From an uncultured Clostridia bacterium (GTDB lineage: Bacteria > Bacillota > Clostridia > Oscillospirales > Ruminococcaceae), in assembly GCA_937901465.1 (NCBI GenBank), contig CALGTU010000146.1, positions 1 to 27,834 of the forward strand: 27,834 bases of DNA. Direction: 5' to 3'. Shown in pieces: positions 1 to 5,467 of the stretch. Every line of letters begins with the position of its first letter. The first letter of the stretch is position 1. The translations under genes were made by a program, and so were the position numbers. The notes beneath the pieces were generated by a model. That model did no database searches. It had not been told where the DNA came from and worked only from the letters and a program-made list of their open reading frames with translations.

Positions 1-1
1 A

Positions 2-43
2 CTCAGTGATGAAGATTTTCTCAGTCTCTTCAAGAAAAAATAA
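2..43 (+). CDS. C-terminal tail of an upstream gene (possibly dnaG), partial
   Basis: An open frame enters from the left edge and ends LSDEDFLSLFKKK followed by TAA at 41-43, 49 bp before rpoD on the same strand. In Firmicutes the gene before rpoD is very often dnaG (primase), and a short acidic-then-lysine tail would suit a primase C-terminus, but 13 residues cannot identify the family. The assignment is positional inference only. Confidence 0.4.
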   Translation, partial: LSDEDFLSLFKKK

Positions 44-92
44 AACCATTCACTGCCTTCAAAAGCAGTAGTATAGAAAGGACAGTAAACTT

Positions 93-1190
93 ATGGAAAC
101 ACAGGAAAAAAACTTGATGCTCAAAGCTCTCGTTGACAGAGGTATAGCACAGGGAAAGCTCAACTCAACAGAAATCGACACAGTGCTTGTTGAAGCTGAT
201 GTTGATATGGAGGAAATGGAGAAGGTTTATCAGAAGCTTGAAGCTCACGGCGTTGAAATCGTGGACGACCTTTCTGATGAAATTCTCAGCGAAATTTCAG
301 TTGACATTGACCTTCCCAAGGATTATGACAACTCAGCAATGGTTGCTGACCCCAAGAGTGTAATTGACGATCCCGTAAAGGTTTACCTTAAGGATATCGG
401 CAGAGTGCCTCTTCTTACTCCCGAAGAAGAAATCGAACTTGCTGACCGTATGGCAAAGGGCGACCCCTATGCAAGAAAACGTCTTTCTGAAGCAAACCTT
501 CGTCTCGTTGTTTCTATTGCAAAAAAATATGTAGGACGCGGAATGCAGTTTCTTGATCTTATCCAGGAAGGCAACTTAGGTCTTATCAAGGCTGTTGAAA
601 AGTTTGACCATACTAAAGGATTCAAATTCTCAACATATGCAACATGGTGGATAAGACAGGCTATTACAAGAGCTATCGCTGACCAGGCAAGAACTATCCG
701 TATCCCTGTTCATATGGTTGAAACAATAACTAAGGTAAAGAAAGTTTCAAGCCAGCTTCTTCATCAGAACGGACACGACCCTTCTCCCGATGAAATCGCA
801 AAGGAACTTGATATGCCCGTTGAAAGAGTAAGAGAAATCATGAGAATAGCTCAGGATCCTGTTTCTCTTGAAACTCCTATCGGTGAAGAAGAAGACAGCC
901 ATCTCGGAGATTTTATTCCCGATGACGACGCTCCCGCTCCTGCTGAAGCAGCATCTCTTATTCTTCTTAAAGAACAGCTCAGTGAAGTTCTTTCAACTCT
1001 TACAGAAAGAGAAGAAAAGGTTTTAAGACTCCGTTTCGGTCTTGAAGACGGACGTTCACGTACACTTGAAGAAGTAGGAAGAGAATTTAACGTTACAAGA
1101 GAAAGAATCCGACAGATAGAAGCGAAGGCTTTAAGAAAATGCCGTCACCCATCCAGAAGCAAAAAGGTCAGAGATTTCCTTGATTCTTAA
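93..1190 (+). CDS. rpoD: RNA polymerase primary sigma factor RpoD (SigA)
   Basis: This is the housekeeping sigma factor, which directs core RNA polymerase to -35/-10 promoters. At 365 residues it has the usual Firmicute length. A short region 1.1 fills about residues 1-70. Region 1.2 begins near DPVKVYLKDIGRVPLL, followed by the nearly invariant region 2 with NLRLVVSIAKKYVGRGM, the core-binding DLIQEGNLGLIKAVEKFD, and the -10 melting and recognition stretch YATWWIRQAITRAIADQ. Region 3 follows, and region 4 ends with the helix-turn-helix EVGREFNVTRERIRQIEAKALRK that reads the -35 element. The start has an AAAGGA ribosome binding site 10-12 nt upstream. No promoter is visible in the short upstream gap, so it is probably cotranscribed with the gene cut by the left edge. 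The promoters found across this window (TTGACA, 17 bp, TATAAT) match its expected specificity. Confidence 0.97.
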   Translation: METQEKNLMLKALVDRGIAQGKLNSTEIDTVLVEADVDMEEMEKVYQKLEAHGVEIVDDLSDEILSEISVDIDLPKDYDNSAMVADPKSVIDDPVKVYLKDIGRVPLLTPEEEIELADRMAKGDPYARKRLSEANLRLVVSIAKKYVGRGMQFLDLIQEGNLGLIKAVEKFDHTKGFKFSTYATWWIRQAITRAIADQARTIRIPVHMVETITKVKKVSSQLLHQNGHDPSPDEIAKELDMPVERVREIMRIAQDPVSLETPIGEEEDSHLGDFIPDDDAPAPAEAASLILLKEQLSEVLSTLTEREEKVLRLRFGLEDGRSRTLEEVGREFNVTRERIRQIEAKALRKCRHPSRSKKVRDFLDS

Positions 1191-1204
1191 TTTGGAGATA
1201 AGAT

Positions 1205-1603
1205 ATGCATATTACTTTGGAATCAGATTACGCGGTAAGAATTGTGGCTTGTTTGGCGCAAGAAAACAAGCGTATTGACGCAAAAACAATTTCTCAGAAA
1301 AACAATGTGACTTTAAGATTTGCGCTTAAAATACTCCGAAAACTTGTTGAATCGGGTATTGTAAAATCATATAAAGGAACTCAGGGTGGATATGAACTTG
1401 CTAAATCCCCTTCTGAAATTTCCTTATGCGATGTTATAGAAACAGTTGAAGGAACATATCATTTCAGCCGTTGTCTTGAAGATGGTTATGAGTGTTCATG
1501 CGGAAGGTCGGGCGATTGCTGTCATCAGAAAGCGTTTGGTCAGATAACTGAAATCGTTAAGAAAGAACTTAAAGCAAGAACCTTTGATAAGTTGGTGAAC
1601 TGA
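1205..1603 (+). CDS. Rrf2-family transcriptional regulator with C-terminal cysteine cluster
   Basis: This 132-residue protein has the Rrf2 layout: an N-terminal winged helix (MHITLESDYAVRIVACLA, then the recognition part ending KSYKGTQGGYELAKSP) and a dimerisation helix carrying cysteines. The family includes IscR, NsrR and CymR; several members bind an Fe-S cluster through three conserved cysteines to sense iron-sulfur status, nitric oxide or redox. Here five cysteines sit at 90, 97, 99, 105 and 106, more than the usual three, so a cluster or a metal/thiol sensor is plausible. The gene starts 14 bp after rpoD with GGAG before the ATG and no terminator between, so it should be cotranscribed with the sigma factor. 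The signal and targets cannot be read from sequence. Confidence 0.88.
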   Translation: MHITLESDYAVRIVACLAQENKRIDAKTISQKNNVTLRFALKILRKLVESGIVKSYKGTQGGYELAKSPSEISLCDVIETVEGTYHFSRCLEDGYECSCGRSGDCCHQKAFGQITEIVKKELKARTFDKLVN

Positions 1604-1800
1604 TGCAATACGATTGTTATGTTATAAAATTTCCCGACGGAAAATTTGTTTTTAAAAGAAACACTTTCGTAAAGCTCAAAGAAAACGCAAGAAAGTTCAA
1701 TACAACTGAAAGTGCACATAAATACGCAAAATCAAACGGCTATACAAACTATGAAATAATCACTGTTCTGGGAAAAGAAAAATATCTTCCCGATTATTAA
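1603..1800 (+). CDS. Small hypothetical protein coupled to the Rrf2 regulator
   Basis: The protein has 65 residues. Its ATG shares the final A of the TGA stop of the regulator (TGATG), the arrangement typical of translational coupling. It is basic, with no membrane segment and a single cysteine at residue 5. The N-terminal part (YVIKFPDGKFVFKRNTFVKL) looks like a pair of short beta strands, and the rest is rich in lysine and asparagine. I do not recognise a family. The overlap and the terminator directly downstream support a real last gene of the rpoD operon. A role tied to the regulator is only an inference from position. Confidence 0.7.
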   Translation: MQYDCYVIKFPDGKFVFKRNTFVKLKENARKFNTTESAHKYAKSNGYTNYEIITVLGKEKYLPDY

Positions 1801-1817
1801 AAATTACATATCTAATA

Positions 1818-1850
1818 AAAAAGAGTACCTTTATAAAAGGTACTCTTTTT
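1818..1850. terminator. Bidirectional intrinsic terminator
   Basis: A 15-bp perfect stem (AAAAAGAGTACCTTT at 1818-1832 against 1836-1850) closes a 3-nt loop. The stem is flanked by A-runs on one side and T-runs on the other, so it can stop the rpoD operon from the left and the ECF S-component gene from the right. Confidence 0.9.
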
Positions 1851-1855
1851 ATTTA

Positions 1856-2635
1856 TTATTCATTTTCTTCGATTTCAAGTTTTTCATAAAGATAATCAAT
1901 CTTTTCGTTAAGTTCGTCTATCTGTTGCTGATAGGCTATCGCTTTTTCTTCTTCTGCTTTACGTATTTTCTTCTCAGCCGAAAGTCTTATTCCGAAGCCT
2001 GCTGTAACTATAATTGCAAAGATTGTGAGAAATATTGTTACGGGATTAAAATATCCTTTGCTCTCACTCTTTTCTTCGAGAAGAACTTTGAATCCCGATG
2101 AACGAAGTGCTTTTTTAATAGCTATTGAAAGCGGAACTGCAATTATAACAGCGAGTGTTCCGTTTATTAAAGACGTTACACCCTTTTCAACCATAACTCC
2201 CGTTGCGGTTTCTATGGGATTTCCTAAAAGAAGCTGTTCTATAAAAGACTTTCCGAGATAAAGAATTATATATGTTATCTGTCCGCACACAGCAGCAATA
2301 AGTGTTTTTAAAAACTCATTTTTCATTCCGTTCCGGTTAAGTTTTCCCGAAACAAAACCCATTGAAAATTTCGAAAAGAATGTATATGGTGCCGACATAA
2401 CATAGGCTGGATTGAAAAGGTCATAAAGTGCTCCACCTATACCTGATGAAAGACCGCCATTTACTCCGCCAAAGAGAAGCCCCGCAAGTAAACACATTGA
2501 ATTTCCGAGATGGACGCGGGCATCATTGTTTAGCCTTATTTCCATAAAATTTCCTACATAAACGAGAGCCGCCATAAGCCCTATTGATACCACACGATAA
2601 AGCGTTAGTCTCTTTTCGGCATTTGTCTTTGCCAT
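1856..2635 (-). CDS. ECF transporter S component, DUF1393-like membrane protein
   Basis: This integral membrane protein resembles substrate-binding S components of energy-coupling factor vitamin transporters (the ECF-ribofla_trS/DUF1393 type). Characteristic is the small-residue-rich stretch HLGNSMCLLAGLLFGGVNGG followed by a GALYDLF segment. From the chosen start there are 259 residues with about six or seven hydrophobic segments (roughly 13-33, 42-62, 66-98, 106-128, 149-172, 195-216). A charged C-terminal tail (about 217-259) looks like a coiled coil and is unusual for the family. An in-frame ATG exists 30 codons upstream at 2725, but only the ATG at 2635 has a good ribosome binding site (AGGGAGA, 8 nt away), so I use it. 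No ATPase or EcfT gene is adjacent, as is common for group II S components. The substrate is unknown. Confidence 0.8.
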   Translation of the reverse strand: MAKTNAEKRLTLYRVVSIGLMAALVYVGNFMEIRLNNDARVHLGNSMCLLAGLLFGGVNGGLSSGIGGALYDLFNPAYVMSAPYTFFSKFSMGFVSGKLNRNGMKNEFLKTLIAAVCGQITYIILYLGKSFIEQLLLGNPIETATGVMVEKGVTSLINGTLAVIIAVPLSIAIKKALRSSGFKVLLEEKSESKGYFNPVTIFLTIFAIIVTAGFGIRLSAEKKIRKAEEEKAIAYQQQIDELNEKIDYLYEKLEIEENE

Positions 2636-2897
2636 GATGTTTTTCTCCCTTCGTTTTCCGATAGGTTGATTATACTTCTTTGCCGTTTCTTTGGCAAACG
2701 AAGGAAAAGATTTTTGATTTTCCACAAATTTATTGAAAATATAATAATAAAGAAATATCTACACCCGTTTTATAGGTATATTTAAACAATATATTTTATT
2801 TCGTTTTTAAAGCGTTAATCGACAGTATGTCAAAGTGCAAAAAAACGCCTTTATAAACGATAAATCGGTTGTCATATTTGTATATTTTTATCTTTAT
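2636..2897 (-). other. Intergenic leader region of the ECF S-component gene
   Basis: This AT-rich stretch lies between divergent genes. On the minus strand it contains a small hairpin (TTTGCC/GGCAAA, 2679-2698) shortly before the ribosome binding site. I see no clear -35/-10 pair for the S-component gene. Vitamin S components are often controlled by riboswitches, but I cannot match this leader to the TPP, FMN, cobalamin, preQ1-I or THF consensus. Confidence 0.4.
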
Positions 2898-2926
2898 TTG
2901 ACAACTACTATGAAAGGTGGTAGAAT
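2898..2926 (+). promoter_or_regulatory. Sigma-A promoter of the lipoprotein gene
   Basis: A perfect -35 box TTGACA (2898-2903), a 17-bp spacer and the -10 box TAGAAT (2921-2926) lie 32 bp before the ATG at 2959. The ribosome binding site GAGGTGAT is at 2948-2955. Confidence 0.85.
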
Positions 2927-2958
2927 TATCATAATGATTTCGTTTTCGAGGTGATCTG

Positions 2959-3768
2959 ATGTTCAGAAAAATAACCGCTTTTTTACTCGCGGCAACGATG
3001 TGTCTTATCTTTTCGGGGTGTAACAATAAAAACTCAACTATCAGCAAAGCTGAAACGGGAACTCCCGAAGAAATTGTCATGGGATACTATACATGTCTTA
3101 TAAATGAAAAATATGATATTGCATATGATAAATATGTTTCAAGCATATCGAAAGTTTTTGAAACAAAAGAAGAATTTTCTCAGAGAATGTCACTTTCAGC
3201 ATTTATGCAGGATAAAAAACTCAAGGATATTCTTATAAACGATGCCGAACTTATTGTAGGAACAGAAGATGTAATCTATAAGATAAAAGGCATCGCAAAA
3301 TACGACCTTGATGGAGAGACCATAACAGAAGATTTTTATGAATATGTAATCACTCAGGAAAAAACAGGATTTAACAGAATTTTAATAGACGGCGCACTTT
3401 CAGCCAAACCTTATGAAATGTCAAACGGAAAAGGACTTCACGCTGAAAAGGTTATGGTTTATAATACCGTTGAAGGAAAACGCGTTAAAATGACTATGAA
3501 AAACAATGATGTGGTATTTCATGCTATCGGAAAAGAATCTATGCCGCCTATGATTGAAATCGTTGTAAACGGAAGAACAAGACCTTGCAAATTCTCATCA
3601 TATACAATAATCGAACCGGGAAAAACTGCTGAATTTACAGCTGACTACGAAGGCGTTTCGGGAGAAGTTACAAAGGTTGTTCTTTCATCTATATACGCTG
3701 TCGGAGAAAATAAAAAGCCGTCTGAAGAAGACAGTGGCAGGGTTTATTCACTCACACTCCAGAAATAA
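2959..3768 (+). CDS. Putative lipoprotein of unknown function
   Basis: The 269-residue precursor begins with a lipoprotein signal peptide: basic MFRK, a hydrophobic core, then a lipobox ending SGC with Cys21 as the lipidation site. It should therefore be anchored to the outer face of the membrane. The first half of the mature protein (about 35-150) begins GTPEEIVMGYYTCL and alternates helix and strand like the NTF2-like DUF4878/DUF5105 domains of Gram-positive lipoproteins; that is a resemblance, not an identification. The second half (about 160-269) is strand-rich and could be an Ig-like domain with Cys at 'RPCKFSS'. It is a single-gene unit with its own promoter and a terminator 12 bp after the stop. 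Confidence 0.85.
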   Translation: MFRKITAFLLAATMCLIFSGCNNKNSTISKAETGTPEEIVMGYYTCLINEKYDIAYDKYVSSISKVFETKEEFSQRMSLSAFMQDKKLKDILINDAELIVGTEDVIYKIKGIAKYDLDGETITEDFYEYVITQEKTGFNRILIDGALSAKPYEMSNGKGLHAEKVMVYNTVEGKRVKMTMKNNDVVFHAIGKESMPPMIEIVVNGRTRPCKFSSYTIIEPGKTAEFTADYEGVSGEVTKVVLSSIYAVGENKKPSEEDSGRVYSLTLQK

Positions 3769-3779
3769 CAGAAATTGCA

Positions 3780-3805
3780 AAGGGAGCGACTATTGCCGCT
3801 CCCTT
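3780..3805. terminator. Terminator-like hairpin between the lipoprotein gene and the large RNA
   Basis: A 9-bp GC-rich stem (AAGGGAGCG/CGCTCCCTT) encloses an 8-nt loop. The T-tract is weak on both sides (TTAATAATTT on plus, TTTGCAATTTC on minus). It probably ends the lipoprotein mRNA and may also mark the 3' end of the minus-strand RNA that runs toward it. Confidence 0.7.
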
Positions 3806-4673
3806 AATAATTTATTTGAAGTTTTTCGTCGCACTACCGACTATGCCAAGGGACTCACTCCTATCTGTTCAGATTTTTTTATTTACCTTTGGCATGATAA
3901 TCAACTCTTTACTTGAATTTTAACCTATGCGGAAAATCCATCCGCTAAAATGAGTATCCTGTCGGACTCACCCCTTATAATCAAATTTAAATGTTCAAAT
4001 CGTAAAAAGCGGGCACAATCATTACCATATATGCCAACTCCCTCCGTTTAAAATTTGAAGAAGTGAACGACTTTCATCGTTTCGCAAAACTTTCGGGTGG
4101 TCTCACTCCAATCTAACTAAATTTTTCTGTCAAATGTCCTCAAAATCATAAGCATACCTTCTTTATAAAAGATGTAGTTACTTAATGGTGCATAGGACTC
4201 ACCTTTCCTGAAAGTTATTTTTTGCAGCCGATAATATATCAAAACCTCACGGTTTAAGTTCTGGTTTATACCGCATACAGCTGTTGACACTGCACCGATA
4301 AAGACCCATAATCCCTGTTGCCCAAGAACAAAACCCCGACACTCGGATTACGACACGCCTTTTTGTCTAAAACTTATCCTTACCGATAAAACATCGTAAT
4401 TCCAGAGTGGCTGAAAGCCATTTCTACTCCGCCAAAGCAACGGACAGTTTACAACACGGCCACAAGCATGTCTACGAAAAGATTCTGCTCTGAGCTTATC
4501 TCTGAAATTTTATCCAACGGACACGCCTGCCTTTCCGATAATAATTGTAAACTGGCACCCACACCCCGTTCGCGAATGATAAACTGTCGCACCCGACTAT
4601 GTAAACCTGACCGCAACCTTACGATGTGAATCGTTACTATCTTAGAGCCCTGACCTCTTGTGGTCTTCTCTAT
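3806..4673 (-). ncRNA. Large structured noncoding RNA candidate, about 870 nt
   Basis: No plausible gene lies in this stretch on either strand, yet a near-consensus minus-strand promoter (4680-4708) fires into it and a hairpin at 3780-3805 could end it. On the minus strand the RNA is dense in inverted repeats: a 5' hairpin (AGAG+GACC against GGTC+CTCT, 4644-4671); ACGAT/ATCGT (4621-4634); a perfect 10-bp long-range helix (4545-4554 with 4445-4454) enclosing a 7-bp helix (4520-4526 with 4466-4472); TGGCT/AGCCA (4408-4420); a TTACGAT helix (4380-4399); an AAACC/GGTTT hairpin with a GUGA, that is GNRA, tetraloop (4242-4255); and TGCCAA/TTGGCA (3844-3894) around ATCTG/CAGAT. Four copies of a GGAGUGAGUCC-like element lie in the 3' half. 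Size and complexity recall OLE, ROOL, GOLLD or HEARO RNAs, but I cannot assign it to any of them. The 3' end is uncertain. Confidence 0.72.
3851..4203 (-). repeat. Four dispersed copies of a GGAGTGAGTCC-like element
   Basis: On the minus strand the copies are GGAGTGAGTCC (3851-3861), GGGGTGAGTCC (3964-3974), GGAGTGAGACC (4099-4109) and GGTGAGTCC (4195-4203). They are spaced 113, 135 and 96 bp apart, all in the same orientation. At least two directly follow a short hairpin (ATCTG/CAGAT for the first, CTTTC/GGAAAG for the fourth). They look like repeated structural modules within the large RNA. Confidence 0.75.
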
Positions 4674-4679
4674 GTTTAT

Positions 4680-4708
4680 AATATACCACCACTTTTGGTT
4701 AATGTCAA
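4680..4708 (-). promoter_or_regulatory. Sigma-A promoter of the large RNA
   Basis: Read on the minus strand there is a perfect TTGACA (4708-4703), a 17-bp spacer and TATATT (4685-4680), placing the transcript start near 4673. It is one of the best promoter matches in the window, and no coding sequence lies downstream for about 900 bp. Confidence 0.85.
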
Positions 4709-4766
4709 CAGTTTTTTCTAAAAATTGTTGATAACTTTTAGCTATATTATTTGTAGATTTTGACTA

Positions 4767-4795
4767 TTGACTCTTTTTTCTGATAATGGTATAAT
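4767..4795 (+). promoter_or_regulatory. Sigma-A promoter of the DUF1292 gene
   Basis: TTGACT (4767-4772), a 17-bp spacer and a perfect TATAAT (4790-4795) lie 64 bp before the ATG at 4860. It is divergent from the large-RNA promoter, with 58 bp between the two -35 boxes. Confidence 0.85.
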
Positions 4796-4859
4796 ATTTT
4801 ATGTTGGGTGAGTTTTTTCTCGCCCATATTTTATTATAATAGGTATAAAGGAGAATATT

Positions 4860-5180
4860 ATGTTTAACGAAGAAGAAATCAGTTTTACTCCCGATTTATA
4901 TACTCTTGTTGATGAAAACGGCGAAGAGCAGACATTTGAACTTTTAGACGCTATGGAATATGAAGGCGAAAGATATTACGCACTCACTCCTTACTATCCC
5001 AACGCCGAAGATTTGCTCAACGACAACGGTGAACTCACTATACTCAAATCTGAATATGTTGACAATGAAGAAATGATGGTTTCTATTGAAGATGATGATG
5101 AATTTGAGAAAATTGCCGAAATTTTCCTCGAAAGAATTGAAGTTATGTTCGACGAACCCGAAGATGAAGATGATTTCTAA
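4860..5180 (+). CDS. DUF1292 family protein (YrzB-like)
   Basis: This 106-residue, very acidic cytoplasmic protein has the DUF1292 pattern: a beta-rich core reading LVDENGEEQTFELLDAMEYEG and RYYALTPYYP, then an aspartate/glutamate-rich tail. The molecular function of the family is unknown. In many Firmicutes the gene follows alaS-ireB-ruvX as yrzB; here it stands alone with its own promoter and the ribosome binding site AAAGGAG, while the ireB homologue lies about 14 kb away in the window. It sits between two noncoding RNA genes. No terminator separates it from the promoter at 5190, which starts only 10 bp after the stop. Confidence 0.85.
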   Translation: MFNEEEISFTPDLYTLVDENGEEQTFELLDAMEYEGERYYALTPYYPNAEDLLNDNGELTILKSEYVDNEEMMVSIEDDDEFEKIAEIFLERIEVMFDEPEDEDDF

Positions 5181-5189
5181 AAATTGCTA

Positions 5190-5218
5190 TTGATTTTTTA
5201 TCTTGTTTGATATATACT
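5190..5218 (+). promoter_or_regulatory. Promoter of the 5.2-kb small RNA
   Basis: TTGATT (5190-5195), a 17-bp spacer and TATACT (5213-5218) predict a start near 5225. The next coding sequence on this strand is more than 4 kb away, so the promoter serves the structured RNA. Confidence 0.8.
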
Positions 5219-5224
5219 ATCATC

Positions 5225-5420
5225 AAGGAAAGATATTCTGCCTTGTACGTCAGGTGTGATTTTTATAATCCAACACATAATTAAAGGGACTTGTCCTCCC
5301 GGTGTGGATTGCAGACCTCCCGCTTTTGCGGACGAAGGGAGCGCGAAACATCAGGGGCATAACCCACCTGCTGAGTGCGGGTTTTATGCTTCACATCAAC
5401 GGCAAGGCGGTATTTTTTAA
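5225..5420 (+). ncRNA. Structured small RNA, about 200 nt, possibly 6S RNA
   Basis: The stretch between a good promoter and an intrinsic terminator has no coding frame but folds well. A long closing helix joins the ends (GCCTTG 5240-5245 with CAAGGC 5403-5408, then TGTGA 5255-5259 with TCACA 5391-5395). Inside are three hairpins: AATCC-A-ACAC with GTGTGGATT (5267-5310), CTCCC-GC with GC/GGGAG (about 5317-5341), and GCATAACCC with GGGTTTTATGC (5357-5389). Size, stand-alone transcription, terminal pairing and a CCCACCU...GAGUGCGGG segment in the 3' half fit my recollection of Firmicute 6S RNA, the regulator that binds sigma-A holoenzyme and mimics an open promoter. Another family such as raiA RNA is not excluded. 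I am confident it is a structured RNA, less so of the family. Confidence 0.65.
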
Positions 5421-5430
5421 AAACAAATAA

Positions 5431-5463
5431 CCCGTGAAGAATTTTCTTCACGGGTTTCTTTTT
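5431..5463. terminator. Bidirectional intrinsic terminator
   Basis: The stem CCCGTGAAG/CTTCACGGG (5431-5439 with 5446-5454) is followed on plus by TTTCTTTTT. It ends the small RNA and, read from the other side (TTATTTGTTTTT), the sbcDC transcript. Confidence 0.9.
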
Positions 5464-5467
5464 GTTA

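Noticed and set aside
2723..2725. Upstream ATG as start of the ECF S component
   Set aside because: No ribosome binding site precedes it, and the added 30 residues are polar and unlike the family; the ATG at 2635 has AGGGAGA at proper spacing.
2796..3080. Minus-strand open frame of about 94 codons overlapping the lipoprotein promoter and signal peptide
   Set aside because: It runs antisense through a clear promoter and lipoprotein start, has no ribosome binding site and no recognisable domain.
3677..3916. Plus-strand open frame spanning the lipoprotein end and the terminator at 3780-3805
   Set aside because: It crosses a terminator-like stem, starts inside another gene in a different frame and translates to a basic sequence without family features.
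3806..4673. Reading this region as tmRNA, RNase P RNA or a group II intron
   Set aside because: I find no tRNA-like CCA/T-arm end, no conserved RNase P core and no domain V or reverse transcriptase. Only covariance searches can exclude divergent forms.
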